Source: Rhyacichthys aspro (taxonomy: Eukaryota; Chordata; Actinopteri; Gobiiformes; Rhyacichthyidae). From it: DNA of 64,000 nucleotides. Within the stretch, counting starts at the first letter, position 1. The number at the start of each line of letters is the position of its first letter. The DNA lies in NCBI GenBank assembly GCA_036850595.1, contig CM072170.1:18770051-18834050 (forward strand), given 5' to 3'. The notes under the pieces were generated by a model. The model made no database searches, had not been told where the DNA came from, and saw only the letters and a list, made by a program, of their open reading frames with translations. Below are positions 1 to 12,060 of this stretch, in pieces. Position numbers and translations under genes: made by a program.

Positions 1-48
1 TTTTAAAACCCAGTGTGGCCCTTGAGCCAAAAAGTTTGCCCACCCTTG
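1..48. mobile_element. hAT-type DNA transposon terminus (cut by window edge)
   Basis: The stretch ending in aagtttgcccacccttg reads on the opposite strand as caagggtgggcaaacttt. This is the type of outer end (CAGGGGTGGGCAAAC) carried by hAT elements that are common in fish and other vertebrates. Only the right-hand end is inside the window; the rest would lie to the left. No transposase is visible. Class assignment rests on the remembered terminus and was not checked by search. Confidence 0.5.
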
Positions 49-359
49 CTCTAAATGCTCAGCAGACTATATATTAGCGATGGGGAGAATGTATGTAATG
101 TGGAGAATAGTGTGTGTTTGCGTGAACGTCACATGAAAAACTCTACGACTCATGACTACTAACGTTGCTGTGAGCTTTCTGGTCCTATGATCTGAAAATT
201 AAAGTGAAGATGAGGCTATTTAGTGTTTAACAGTTGGTTTAATCCCTTGCAACAAGGCTGCTGATAATACTGACATGGAAATAGTGATAGTAGTAAGAAG
301 TGTGTGTGAGAGAGAGAGTAAAATTCAGAAGTGATTTATCTGAACAAAACGGTGGAACA
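49..359. other. No gene or repeat recognised
   Basis: This is AT-rich sequence with a short GT/GA-rich run near 300-320. No reading frame of note and no recognisable repeat was seen. Confidence 0.4.
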
Positions 360-495
360 TTTTAAATACTGTGTGAGCTCATTAAAGCTTTTTTTTTTTT
401 TACTGCAAATGAATATCGGCTCCAATTATCGGCCTCCTTAACTACTAATAATCAGTATCAGTCGTGAAAAACCCATATTGGTCAATCTCTAGTGT
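360..495. repeat. Fragment of a dispersed non-autonomous DNA transposon (atcggc-type)
   Basis: A poly-T tract is followed by tatcggctccaattatcgg and later by aaacccatattggtcaatc. This word pattern is typical of a dispersed vertebrate MITE-like repeat whose consensus alternates 'cgatatcggc' blocks. A related-looking fragment occurs near 12650-12765. There is no coding capacity, and ends and class were not resolved. Confidence 0.35.
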
Positions 496-2497
496 TTCAG
501 ATAGATAACTAATACCATTTCTGCTTAAGCTTACGTTTATATTAGTTCAGTTGAGCTGTATTCTGGATAGTTGTACTTAACTTGGTTTTGTTAAAATAAA
601 AAACAAACTAAACTAAAAAAGCAATAACCTATTTATTAATAATATCTTTTCAGCCTAAATAAGTGTTGTTTGGCTATATTTATTTATCTGCACCAATTAT
701 TAATTGTTTTGGTTCAATGCAATGCTGCCAACTTTGGCTTCTGAAAGAAAAAGAGATGACACCAGTTGTATGTTACATGATTCCCAGTTTTTTTTTTCTT
801 TTTCTGAAGCATAAACAAAAATAACAAACAAGAAGCATTTTGAAAACATTGACTGTAGCTGTGCTCCGTTTTCCAGATATCTCAAGGAGCACTGTTAAAG
901 CTACTAAAGAAATCCTTTATATTGTGTGCATATTATTTTGGACGGCAGCTCTGAGCACATGAAACTCTTATTTGACTGAAGTGTCTCATCATTCCACTCG
1001 AGTGAACTGCCATCTCTGATGTTCAATGTCACCCAATTCAGTAAAACTTTATTTTGTCGCACTTTAATCATGACAATTTCTCTTGCATTGGGAGTAGTGC
1101 TTCTGCCAAGGTTGCACAAAAACTGGAGTGGAATGACAAATAGTCAGCCAGCTCACAAGTTCACCTCCTACTTTAAAACAGACTTTGTTCTAAATTATGA
1201 TGATAAAGCCTGTGGGGAGCCTTTTGGGGGAAGACAAACTCCACTGAGTAATCCAAAGTAAAATGAATGTGAATGTCTAGTGGACTCGAATGTAGTGCAA
1301 ACTTTCCAAGTTCCCAAGACCCTGTGGGACTCAGAGACCTATCCGGTGCATTCATGTCTAATATTCGAGTGACTTCATCATTGTGTCAACCAAATGATAT
1401 GATACTGATGATTATGAAAGAAAAGGCAGGGAGTATTCACCTTTTTTGAACGTTACATGTTCTCCACTGTAAAATCTTGTGTGTTTTAAGGTTAGCGGTT
1501 CAAAAAAGTGCTACAAAATTGCTCTAGAACAGCACATTTCATACCAGCACTATCCACTGCTGCATCTGCTTCATAAAAACAAAAAGAACTGACAATCTTC
1601 TGTTAAGAGTATCTTCATGTGTGAGAGACCACTCAATCACAAAATGTGGTGATTGTAACCCAGTTAATAATGATGCAAAGTTTAGAAATTAAAAATAAAA
1701 AGTAATTTTCATTAACTCTCTGAAACATGTAGCCTGACATGGAAAATACCTACTGAGCATACAAATGCAATTGAGATGACTGATGTGGACAGACAGTGGT
1801 TGAGCAGGTGAAGCTGCTGCAAGTTTTCACCTGTGTCTGAACCACTAGAAAAATGGATTCTGTGTTTGTTGTAAAACAGAGAAACAGCTACAACCATGTT
1901 AATAGTGATCAGTATTTGAATGTAGAGCTATTTAACCTGTATTTTTATGGGAAAAACAGTTAGCTATGTAGGACTTCATGAATGCTATTGTTGCTGGAAT
2001 GAATGAAACCTGTACTACTCCAAAGGGATTCTGCCTTGTATCAAGAGCTTAAAAAACGAAAAAGAGTGTAATGGCAAAAATCACTTGGGCGCTAAAGATG
2101 AGTCGTGAAGTAGAAACCAGCATTTTATTTCTTTGGCCACGAAAGTTCCAACCATCCAGTGACAGGTTGGACTTCACCTGTGGGATCAGACCAGTATTTT
2201 ATAGTGGTAACACAAAAAAATAAACAAAATAAATGACAATTGGGGAGACTTCAAAAAGGTTAAGGAACTGTGAAACAAAAGGAAAAACAACAGATATCCA
2301 TACATTACAAAGAGCTATAGGCTGAAAAACAGGGAAAAGGAACTGTTGGGTAGAGGGTATGTTAATTAACAAGCATGTGCTAATTTGATTCACACTTGGT
2401 TTGAAGCAGTTGTAAAACCTAAACAAATTATAGCATTTGGTAAAAGAAAACAGATTCGAGTAATCTTACAAACAAATGTTAGATTTAACATTTAAAT
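496..2497. other. No gene recognised; AT-rich unique-looking sequence
   Basis: Reading frames here are all at most 80 codons, overlap on both strands, and contain no motif I recognise. A segment around 2090-2200 (gggcgctaaag, then ccagtgacaggttgg) has slightly higher GC content, but I cannot assign it. Confidence 0.4.
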
Positions 2498-2770
2498 ATT
2501 TAGCGCTCCTGCTTCACAGCAAGAAGGTCGTGAGTTCGAATCCCGGCCGACCCAAAACACCGTTGGCTGATTGTAGCCAACTCAAACATCATTGGCTAAC
2601 TCTGGTCTTTCTGTGAGGAGTCTGCATGTCCTCCCCGTGTCACCGTGGGTTCTCTCCGGGATCTCCGGCTTCCTCCCACCGCCCAAAGACATGCATGTAT
2701 AGGTGAACTGGTGACTCTAAAGTGCCCCTAGTGGATGAATGTGGGAGTGAATGGTTGTCTGTCAATATAC
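2498..2770 (+). mobile_element. tRNA-derived SINE with LINE-like tail
   Basis: The head carries the tRNA-like segment 'cacagcaagaaggtcg' and an RNA polymerase III B-box (gttcgaatcc at 2534-2543). The body follows with 'ctgtgaggagtctgcatgtc', 'tgggttctctccggg', 'caaagacatgcatgtatagg' and 'gtgaatggttgtctgtca'. The same body recurs at 22047, 42467, 51690, 53937 and 54388. The architecture resembles SINEs such as the AFC family of cichlids, whose tails match a LINE. That family name is from memory only. This copy has a good head, but its A-box is not recognisable and its 3' tail is lost after the 'ctgtca' block. Confidence 0.75.
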
Positions 2771-2789
2771 TGTAATGTAGTGTTCTGAA

Positions 2790-3056
2790 CTGACTGAGCA
2801 GCTGGATACTTCTGGGGACAAAGGAACTGATGCCTCTCTTGGTCCTCATCCATGGCACCATGTACCTGCGTCCTGAAGGTAAGAGTTCATAATCAGACCA
2901 CAGGGGGTGATGTGAATCAAACACAATCTTTTGAGCCAGATTTACTGTGTATTTGTCTGTGGAGAATGAAATACTGTTCATGATTTTACCAGTGATCCTG
3001 TTTCCGACTTTAAGTGTCCAATTTGTTTTTGTTTTGTAAAGACAGTCAGTCAAGAC
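2790..3056 (-). mobile_element. 3' end of a LINE ORF2 (C-terminal codons)
   Basis: Read leftwards, the minus strand encodes a segment with 'YELLPSGRRYMVPW' and 'TKRGISSFVPRSIQLLSQ'. I recognise this as the extreme C-terminus shared by many fish non-LTR retrotransposon polyproteins, where the pattern is GRRYR-x-P then SFVPRAI-x-LLN. The frame is open from about 3053 to 2640, but it runs on into the neighbouring SINE, so the open length is fortuitous. No reverse transcriptase or endonuclease portion is present. The fragment is therefore strongly 5'-truncated, as is normal for LINE insertions. Clade is not certain (CR1/L2/Rex-like). Confidence 0.5.
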
Positions 3057-5131
3057 AGTGCTCCGCCCCAGCTCTGAATACAGCGGTTTTGGACACAGCT
3101 ATAGTCTACAGCTTAAGTGGCTACAGTTGCTAAAAAAAGCACTATTTTAACTCTCAGAGCAAAGAATAACAGATATGCAGGTGTCAGCAGCAATGTTCAC
3201 CTGGGGATATAAAACTAAGTAATTGAGCAATGTAACTGTACAAACTACTGTCACATAATCATAGCTGCCTCAAGGGCACAAGAGTCAACAAGGCTCATAT
3301 CAATTATTGTTGTTATAAGTTTCAGGAGTGAAGAGTAAAATGACATTTGGCTGATTGTCAAGAGGAAATTAATGCTCCATCATAATCACATGTGCTGTGA
3401 GCTTTAATGTGTTTTTAACCAGGCTGTTCTTATTCATTAGATCACAAATAAATCACGAGGAACATGATTGAATTCCATTTAGTCCCATATATCATGTCGT
3501 TATGGTTATTGCTGATGTGTGATAATCAACCTGCAGTGGCTCTTCGCTTGAGTTTAGATTAAAAACACTGAGGAGCGTTTATTTGTTCTAATACCAGATA
3601 GTGCCCAGGCTGGCCCAGCTAATATTGATTATTGTTATAGAGGTTTATAGAGTTGATCTAAAATATCTTATCCTACATTGCATTGCAAATTTATGTAGAT
3701 CTATTTGAATCTATTATATTCAGAAAGTTGAGGTAGTTACTGAGAGCAACCATTTTGTGTTTATAGCATTCTGCAAAAGTTTTGGGAAACGGTTAGATCT
3801 GATCTGTCTATTGGAGATTACATTTAGCAAAAGGTCAGAGTTTGTGATGTTCAAAGCCTGATAGAAAGATTTAAAAGTACTCCAGTAGGTTGTCACTTAC
3901 ATCTGTGTATAATCTCATATCTCTGTCAATAATCACATGATGAAAGGTCAGAGTAGAGACTGGCCTTCCCAGTAAAAGTCTGGAGGAAAACCTGTAACTC
4001 AGCTGCATGTACCCATCATTCCTCTGGAATAGGTCATTGATTACATTAAATCAGCTGTAGCTTTGAGAAAAGTCAAGCCTCTTGAATTAAACTAAGAAAT
4101 TATTATTTTTGGAGACGATTGAGGGCACTTCACAAAAAGTGAGGGGAAAGATTTGTTTTAATTTGTTTCAATTGATCATAATAAAATAAAGTAAGCCATG
4201 ATTATTCAATAATAACACTTCACACCAGGACTAAACCCTCTATATGTATGTGAGGTCCTTGCCACCAGCACAGATCATAGCAGTTTCTGTGCATGATAAT
4301 TTTAGTAAAAGCTTCTTCAGTTCCCATTTAAATTCTCTGTAATGCTCTTGCAAACGACTGTTGTACACAAACATTACAAAAGCCCAGATAAAATGGTATG
4401 ATTTGGCAGCTGTTTTTAGAAAACCCATTAATCCAGGGAAGGGATCTGTTTATCCCTGAGACCATAAAACTTTGATGCCGCAGCCGTAAACCTACAATAT
4501 TCTGTATTAGCCTTTTCTGCTGAACCTTGACTTTTTTCCCTGCAAAGCCGCTTGGCACATCTTGAAAGTGCATGAATAGATGCTAGGGCAATTAAAAGCT
4601 GCAAGATGAAATCATCAGCGCTCAAATGTTCGGCTCTATTCCCCTGTCAAGGAAACACGGCCTCTCTGCGGTAATCCAGCGTTAATAGGACGGGTTCAAC
4701 TGGAGTGTCAAGAGCAGCCAAAAGCAGGGGATTTTCACAGCTCTGTCACAACTAACCTACTTCCAAAAACACTCCATCAGCATTGGGATAATGAAGCTTA
4801 GTGCCAGCTAGAAAATGTGGTGCTGGGGCACAGTGAGCTAAACAAATACACTACACGTTCTTTTATAATTAGAGCTGGGTTCATGGCGAGTGCTGTTTTC
4901 CATGAACTGAAGTGTCAGGGAAGGATATGCTGTTCGCTGTTCAGCCTTGTATTACAAGCATTGTGTTTTTGTTTTTTTTTAAAGCAGTTTTGGCTTTCAT
5001 CTTATTCATAGACACAGGGTGATCTAATTTTAAACAATGCTAGGATTAAAGTTATAATGAATATTGTATGTAAACGCAGTAAAAAAAAAAACCCAAAAAA
5101 ACCCCAAAACAACACAAGTTATAGACAGATA
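3057..5131. other. No gene or repeat recognised
   Basis: This is unique-looking AT-rich DNA. The longest frames are about 80 codons on the minus strand around 4240-4625, where three overlapping frames cover the same bases, which argues against coding. An A/C-rich low-complexity run sits at 5080-5110. Confidence 0.4.
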
Positions 5132-6148
5132 TTAAAGAGGCTATGCATGACTTATAGAAATACCTAACAATGTACTTGTACAGGCATGACTGAGCAACTG
5201 GAGCATCAGCTGCATCACAGAACTTTGAGACTTACTGGCATCAGAGGTGGTAAGAAAAGTTACACATCTTTGTTTGACAAACTTTATTTGAGAGTAAACT
5301 ATATTTGACTCTCGAATACTGACACTCTTGGGACAGAGATTAAAGAACAACTTATGTTTCACAACGGCATGTTTGGTAAAGCGTTCAACACAATACAGCA
5401 GTAACAGCAAACTTTGCATGATATATTATTGACTGTATATAAGGTTTGTCAAAAAAGCTAACGTTAGCTAACCAGCTAAATGAATTACTCACGTAGCTTT
5501 CACAGAAGTTTTGCTTGTTTCTAGGCACCACTACTGTACTAAATTGGTCTTGCAATAGGTTGAGACAATTTAAATGTGACCTTGCTGTATCATTTCAGCT
5601 TACCATTGTTTATTTCACTGTTAGTGCCATTCAGAATACCTTGTGAGGACGACTGACTGAGGGTGGTCCAGCAGAGATGCAGGTTGGTCATTTAACTAGA
5701 ATGATGGATTAGATTTGTACACAATTGGGTCACATTATTCATTCACTCCACAGTCACACACTGGTGGTGGTAAGCTACTTCTCTAGCCAGAGCTGGGGCA
5801 GACTGACAGAGACGTGGCAGCCATTCTGCACCTATGGCCTCTCTGACCACCACCAAACATACTCACACATTCATACACCAGAGCCACAGACACTGGAGGC
5901 AAGGTGGGTGAAGTGTCTTGCCCAAGGACACAATGACAGTATGAACAGGAGGAAGCGGGAATCGTTATAGTTATTGGAAGCCCTGCTCTACCTACGGAGT
6001 CACTGCGCCCCAGAACTAGAAATGATCACACACCCAAATCCTGTGTCTGTAATCAAACTATGTCCATATATTTGCCCATATGTTGACAACTCATATATGG
6101 GCAATTAAAACATTATTTATTCTAAAAACTTACACATAGCCTCTTTAA
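5132..6148. mobile_element. TTAA-bounded inverted-repeat element (MITE-like), about 1 kb
   Basis: The left end TTAAAGAGGCTATG (5132-5145) is matched exactly by the reverse complement of the right end at 6135-6148. Weaker similarity continues inward for about another 14 bases. Both ends begin with TTAA, the target sequence used by piggyBac-type transposons. The inside has no transposase-like frame, so this would be a non-autonomous copy. A SINE is nested at 5728-6013. Terminal repeats are seen directly; the superfamily is inferred. Confidence 0.6.
5728..6013 (-). mobile_element. tRNA-derived SINE, second family, antisense
   Basis: The segment contains 'cactccacagtcacacactgg', 'cctctctgaccaccacca', 'gtgaagtgtcttgcccaagg' and a degenerate tRNA-like head near 5990-6013 (ctctacctacggagtcactg). 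On the minus strand this reads from tRNA-like head to the conserved 'ccttgggcaagacacttcac' core. This is a widespread fish repeat, distinct from the SINE at 2498. Fragments of it also occur at 18190 and 60180. It lies inside the TTAA-bounded element and so inserted after it. Confidence 0.65.
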
Positions 6149-6709
6149 GCAATGCATTACACACTGTTACAGTATGTACAGAGAAATAGGGTGCATCATA
6201 ACTCTTATTGTAAAACTGAGTTTTACATTTTTTTTATTCTCAAGGGCCCCATCTTAACTGAAACAAGAGGAGGTGACATATTTCCAAATAGGGCAGATGC
6301 TTCAAAATCAGTAGCAGTGATAAAATATTATTGGTGTGAGAAATGGATGTAAGTTATACGTAACATTTTATGCACCTTAACAGATGATTGCATTGAATTA
6401 AATGTGTAGGCAAACAGTCTAAAGTTAGCTCTGCAATATTTTACCATTTAAACTGTTGCATGCATTACTTCCATTAAGTGCTTAGATTCTGATGTGACTA
6501 TTCTAAGTAAGCAGCATATGTACAGACAAACTCCACGTCAGTTTTCCACAAGCTGTAAATTCTGTTAGATTGCACAGCAGCTTGATTCCTGCAAGATTTG
6601 TAAGTTCACTCACACGCGCATGGTCCCTCTCAAAGCTCTGTGATGAAGCAACCATTTCACCAATGCTAATGTAAACATGTTGTTGATCTAGTTGGATAAA
6701 ATTGATGAA
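6149..6709. other. No gene recognised
   Basis: This is AT-rich spacer between the inverted-repeat element and the RTE LINE. The minus-strand frame at 6503-6829 begins inside the LINE's C-terminal region and then runs into sequence that I cannot match to it. It may be diverged LINE 3' sequence. Confidence 0.35.
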
Positions 6710-8515
6710 CGTCACCAGGTCATAACTTGCAGTCACTCCCAATAAGAACCATACATCTTCAGCTCTACTCTGTCTAACTCTTCCTAAGGTCTTTTCCTTC
6801 AGTGCCACCATCTCTAAATCATACAACATCGCTGGTCTGTCCTGTACAACTTTCTTTTCATTCTTGCTGGTACCACTGGCACGCTTTTATCACACAACAC
6901 ACTTTTCTCCATCCATTCCAACCTGCCTGCACACCTTCACCTCTTTTTCACACTCACTGTTGCTCTGGGCTGATAACCCTAAGTACCTAAAATCCTGTAC
7001 CGTCTTTACATCTTCAGGTCCCTGCACCTCTCAAAACTTTCCACCACCTGCTTACTTACTAAAGATCACAATCTCACTCACAAACATCATAATCAATGGA
7101 GATTCCTGTCTGACCTCATCTGTCAGCCTGTCCATCACCAGCCTCATACCTGATCCTTGATGCAGTCCCACCTTCTCTGTGTACTCCTCTGTAAAAACTA
7201 CACCACACCTCACCACTGTTCTACTGCTCTCATACATATCCTGCACCACTCTAACATACTTCTCTGCCACTCCAGACTTCCTCATTCAATACCACAGCTC
7301 TTCTCTTGGCACACTGTCATTGGCTTTGTCTAGATCTACAAAAACACAACGCAGTTCTCTCTGATCCCCTCTGTACTTCTCCATCAATATTCTCAAAGCA
7401 ATCTTGCATCTGTAGTGCTCTTTCTTGGCAGAAACTGACTGTTGCTCACAAACGCTCACTTCTCCCATTAGCTTAGCTTCTTCTACTCTTTCCCACAACT
7501 TAAGTGTATGGCTCAAAGCTCTCCTAACTTCACCTTGATAATCCTTTCTAACTCCTGCTCAACAATAGTTTCCTTTTTAACTCTCCTTTCCCTCTTTACT
7601 GTCTACTTTCCTCAGTACTTTCACTGTCCCACATCTTCCTACCTCACCTCTTCCTTTGAAAATGCTCCTGAACTCCCTCATTCCACCACCAAGTCTCCTT
7701 GTCTACTTTCCTCCTTCCAGATGACACACCTGTCTGCCTGATCACCTTGGCTGTAGTAGTCCAATCATCTGGAAGCACCTTCTGACCACCTAAAGCCTGT
7801 CTCAACTCCTCCCTGCAATCACACAGTACTTTTCTTTTTAAACTTCCACCACTGTGTCTTCTGCTTTTCCATTTCTCTCTTTGTCTTCCTCACCAACAGA
7901 GAAATCTTACATCCCACCAACCTACCACTAATTTGCAATTGCTAATATCTTTCAGCGTCTACATAAGATATAGTCTACCTGTGTGCTCCTCCCTTCCACC
8001 TTTATATGCGCCAATGTTCCTGCCTCTTCAGAAAGTACATGTTCACCAGAGCCATCTTTATACTTTTTGGAAAGTCTACCAACCTCTGTCCTTCTGGGTC
8101 CCTCCCGGAAGACCAAACCTCCTTATTACTTTCTCATCACCTCTCTTCCCTTCACCAACATGTCTATTAAGTCTGCAAAATCACCACTCTGTCTCCTCTG
8201 GGAACACTCTGCATCACTTTGTCACTCCAGAATCTGTCCTTCTCATCTTGCTTACAACCTACTTTTAGAGAATAACCACTAAAAATATTCATCTCTCTCT
8301 TCACCTCCAGAACATTCTTCACAAACCTTTCCTTCAGGATCACTCTTACTCCATTTCTCAGCGTATCCACACCATGATAACACAGTTTAAATCCTGCTTC
8401 TTTAGCCTGCTACCTTTCCACCTAGTCTCCTGGACAAACATAATATCAAGCTTTCTCATCTACATATCTACCAGCCCTCTACCTTTACCTGTCATTGTGC
8501 AAACTTTACTACTAC
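6710..8515 (-). mobile_element. Decayed RTE-clade LINE (endonuclease-reverse transcriptase)
   Basis: The protein reads right to left on the minus strand. The N-terminus near 8500 contains 'TGKGRGLVDM' and 'KLDIMFVQETRWKGS', typical of the apurinic-like endonuclease. It continues with 'RNGVRVILKE', 'GDRVVI', the linker near 7700-7990 (with tryptophan-rich WW-x-K), then the reverse transcriptase: 'LKLWERVEEAKL', 'ALRILMEKYRG', 'CVFVDLDKANDSVPREELWY', 'RKSGVAEKYVRVVQDMYE' and 'VMDRLTDEVRQESP'. The catalytic box, FADD in the family, is FVSE here (7073-7084), so the enzyme would be dead. After it a segment is missing, and the frame resumes with 'RYLGLSAQSNSE' and the 'AMLYGLE'-like thumb near 6790-6830. 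Stops and frameshifts break it into at least four frames. This family is very abundant in fish genomes. Confidence 0.85.
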
Positions 8516-10090
8516 TTTAATTTAAAAAAAAAGTGTCTTGTTAAGAAGTCCTAAATTCTTGTTATGTTAAGAAATCATGTTAATGATCTGCGCATTTAAT
8601 TTGGCAAAGGTTTCATGTTAGATGCACTTCATGACACAACCCTATCCATGCATCCGGGCTTGGGACTGGCACTAAAAGCACACTAGCCTGTGACCCTTTG
8701 TGGTTAAATTAACTGTTCTACACAAAAGTAAAGGTTGGATGTATCTGTTTATGAGCAGTAGGGTCCTTGTGATAAAAGGTGTTAGAGGGTCCACAAGAGG
8801 CACAGTCATTCATAGAGTTAAATACATTAACTCTACTCTAACATTGACCTCAGTCTTCTTAAATTCTCCGGAATTGAAAAACACTTTAATCACCTGCATT
8901 AATTAGTTCTGAAGTACGTTCATAATGAATTGAACGTAGAGGCTTTATGCACAGAAGGTTCTGAATGAGGCCAGCTCCTGCAGGATTTGGACTGCCAATG
9001 GCTGTCAGACCACTCCCCTTTTTTTTCAGCTGAAGATAGCTTTTTAGGACCTGACATTTGAGAAAATGTTAAGAAGAAAAAAAGAATTTATTATATATCA
9101 ATCACAACCAAACCCAGCACACTTTTATTATAGTTTTTCCCAACTGTCTCTTTAAAAGCCTCAGGTCTTCAGGTCAGAATGTGCTGCCTCGTGCATTTGA
9201 AAAAGTTAATGGTAACATGATACTCTCTTTAATGACTTGTAAGTTTTCCATTAAGGTAAAAAGAGAATCTAGATTAATTAACCTTCATTATGTGTTCTTT
9301 TAATGTAACTGATAGCTTATGGATATTTTCAAAAACATGGCCAACGTGAAGACTATTGTACAACAGAAGGCTGTATTGATATTGAACCTTAATCTGCGGT
9401 GTTCTTAATTCTATTGAAGACATGAAGAATAAAAATGTGGAAAGGGCTGTTGTAATTACTCATCCGGCTAAATGAGTTTGCAGAGAACCAAAGCTCCAGT
9501 ACATATTAGTGCTGATGCTGGTGAGGGTCCCGGCTTCATTAAGGATTTCAACTTTCCTGATTATCGCACTGCTTCCCCAAAGAGACGGCCTCCTCAGACT
9601 CAGAGTCTGTGTGGTGGAGCTGGCACTGCAGCGTAGTTTGGCCACAGATCATTGAGCGCTCGGCTCTCTGCTGATGAGGGCTGGTATTAGGGCCCGGGTC
9701 TTCTGTGGCCTGTCTGCCTGATTGGTTTAGTTGGATTTTCTGGAAGACAGAGATCAATGTTCACTAGTGACGCCTGATCCTGAAATACAGTGGTGCAATA
9801 AAGCACTTATTTCAACCTCACCTAAACTATAAAATTACAATTGCATTTTAATCTCATTTCAAAATGTTAATTATTTGTGATTACTCAAGTCAACTTTAAA
9901 TGTAAGAAAACATAATAATCAATGAAAAGACATAAATTATCTTATCTTAAAAAAAAGCTTCAGTCCAGACCAATGATTGTATATATTATTTTATGGAAAA
10001 CTTATCTATCAAAAAATGACACAGCTAACAACTAGCAGCTAGCATTAGCACAGTACAGGAGAGTGCATGTCTGAGCCGCTTGGTTCTGCC
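8516..10090. other. No gene recognised
   Basis: The only repeat-like hint is 'tccatgcatccgggcttgggactggcac' at 8646-8673, which resembles part of a fish SINE-like repeat but is too short to call. Two overlapping minus-strand frames at 9460-9757 show no motif. They lie in a moderately GC-richer patch (9540-9730), which could be a conserved non-coding segment; conservation cannot be judged from one sequence. Confidence 0.35.
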
Positions 10091-10814
10091 AAGGGCTGCC
10101 AACTCTCACACATTCGCTGTGAAACTCACGTATTTGACTTCACACGCTCTCTCACGCCACAAGACAAATTTCACAGGCTGAAGTGTCAAGGAAGCTACAA
10201 ATGGTCATTATCAACCCTATTCTGTTTACTCATTTGGAAAATTCAGTTCACATTTTTACTCATGCACAAATTCATACATGTGCAATGATACGTTAGTTAA
10301 TAACATTCAATTAAAAACTGCTGACTCAGATCAAAGCGTCTCTCTGTGTCTGAGCATGCGCTCTTGGACCCTTCCCTTTTCCCCTTCACAGCACCTCGCT
10401 CTGACAAAGGTTCTGCTCAGGAGTGACTGTTTGTGCTTTGGTTTGTCCTGCTTTAGCGCTAGACATATAGGAAATAGGGTCTAAAAATACTATATCCAGG
10501 GTTGGAAATTTGATTTAACTTTTAATCCTATGCATTAGAATAATATTGACCCATTACACACAGTACTATAAGCTATAAATTGGTGGAATAATGTTTTACA
10601 CAATATGCTACCAAGTCAGTACATTTATTAAAAATGAAGTTAGAGTAAAAGGTAGGTTTTATAAAGAATACATGGGCTTGAATCTTTTTCTATTTTGAAG
10701 CCTTCAAGTCTGTGAGTTTTGTCCAGTAAAATCACACGTTTGTAACTCTCACCATAGCCAGTTAAAATATCATGTGGCTGTGTGCAGGAGATTTTTGAAA
10801 AGTTGGCAGCCCTG
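10091..10814. mobile_element. hAT-like non-autonomous element with 14-bp terminal repeats
   Basis: The left end aagggctgccaact (10091-10104) pairs with the right end agttggcagccctg (10801-10814), 13 of 14 bases. Internal words such as 'ctctcacgccac' and 'actctcac' near each end fit a fish hAT-type MITE whose consensus starts CAGGGCTGCCAACTCTCACGC. No 8-bp target duplication is recognisable at the borders, so the borders may be slightly off. There is no transposase frame. Confidence 0.55.
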
Positions 10815-11762
10815 CATTATGACTCTAGCAGATGAAGCAAATAACATTATTTATTTATCTTTTACTAAGGTAACTGACAGTGAGTGGAATATACTGTATT
10901 ATGAGCATTTGAAGTTATTGTCAGTAAAGCGGATATTGGTAGCAGCCTAACAAAAAGGCAATGTAAGAATATGACTGTGACCACTGTGATGTCTTATCTC
11001 TTTAGTGATTGCTCGTAGAGGATTTGTGGGTTTCTCTCTAAACTAAACTAAAGTTTCTCCTGTCAGCTAATGCAACAGACATGACACATTAAACCAAGGC
11101 AGTAAAGTGCTGTTGAATGCTGAAGGTTTGTACATTACTGACTCAGGAACAAGCTCTATTTAACAGAGAGTAGTTTTAAGATGCTGCTAATAATTCAATA
11201 TTTGCTGCTACAGGCTCTGGCCTTGTTTAAGCACAGTTCAGAGAGCCTTGATGGCAGGGGTGCCCTGAAGAGATGGTGTGTCAGGGTGAGGAATAGGCAA
11301 CATAATGAGGACTCTCATAATCCTTTAGCTGCAGCCTAATGGGGCATTTAAAAGAAGACAATGCATCTTGTGGCACATAACCCCACTACTCTTTACAGGC
11401 TCATTTGTAGGAAATCATGTTATAAGGGGAATGCAATTAGCTAAAGCAGTGATAAAGAGCCACAGAGATGTGTTTTACTAAAACAATAGCACTTCAGAGC
11501 GTGCATTAATCAGTACAGACACTACAAGAGAACCATATAGCTACATATTATCAATAAATTTATTCATCCGTGAATGTGAGGCATTTTCCCACTGATTTGG
11601 GTGTGATATTGCTGGATCCACAAATGAGAACTGCGTATGACATGCAGTAATATGCAGTAATGCAACAAAATCACATACAGCTCATAGGGGATTTTCCATT
11701 ACTGCATCTGTTTATTTTCAAATTTTATACCACAACCTCTCAAAAGCCCTTTTCTGTCCAAG
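10815..11762. other. No gene or repeat recognised
   Basis: Mixed-composition sequence with no informative reading frame. A GC-richer patch at 11210-11300 is unassigned. Confidence 0.35.
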
Positions 11763-12060
11763 GTGACAATGGTTGAGGAGGCACAGGGGTCATCAGAAAC
11801 TGAAAGTCTGGGTGTTCAAATACAGATCTATTGTACATACACCGTCAGGCCCCACCTCGCAACTTACAGGACTCAAAGGATCTGTTGCTAACATCTTGGT
11901 GGCAGATACCACAGCACACCTTCAGGAGTCTATTGGAATCCATGCCTTGACGGGTCAGGGCTGTTTTGGCAGCAGAAGGGGGACCAACACAATATTAAGC
12001 CGGTGGTCATAATGTTATGCATTATCAACTATACACCGATCAGGCATAACATGATGTTCC
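11763..12060. mobile_element. DNA transposon fragment ending in facing termini
   Basis: The segment with 'aggatctgttgctaacatc', 'ccacagcacaccttcagg', 'gacgggtcagggctgttttg' and 'gggggaccaacacaatatt' is a dispersed fish repeat that I recognise. Its consensus end reads 'ggtggtcataatgttatgcctgatcggtgtat'. Here that end is cut after cataatgttatgc (12008-12020). The opposite-facing end, tatacaccgatcaggcat, begins 10-15 bases later. The result is two termini facing each other over a 23-base centre. The 79-codon plus-strand frame at 11773-12012 is incidental. Transposon class is uncertain. Confidence 0.5.

Noticed and set aside
2532..2546. tRNA gene suggested by the gttcgaatcc B-box
   Set aside because: It is followed by a SINE body, the A-box is not recognisable and no cloverleaf is possible, so it is a SINE head.
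2640..3053. 137-codon minus-strand frame as a host gene
   Set aside because: Its first half is a LINE C-terminus and its second half is a SINE read in antisense.
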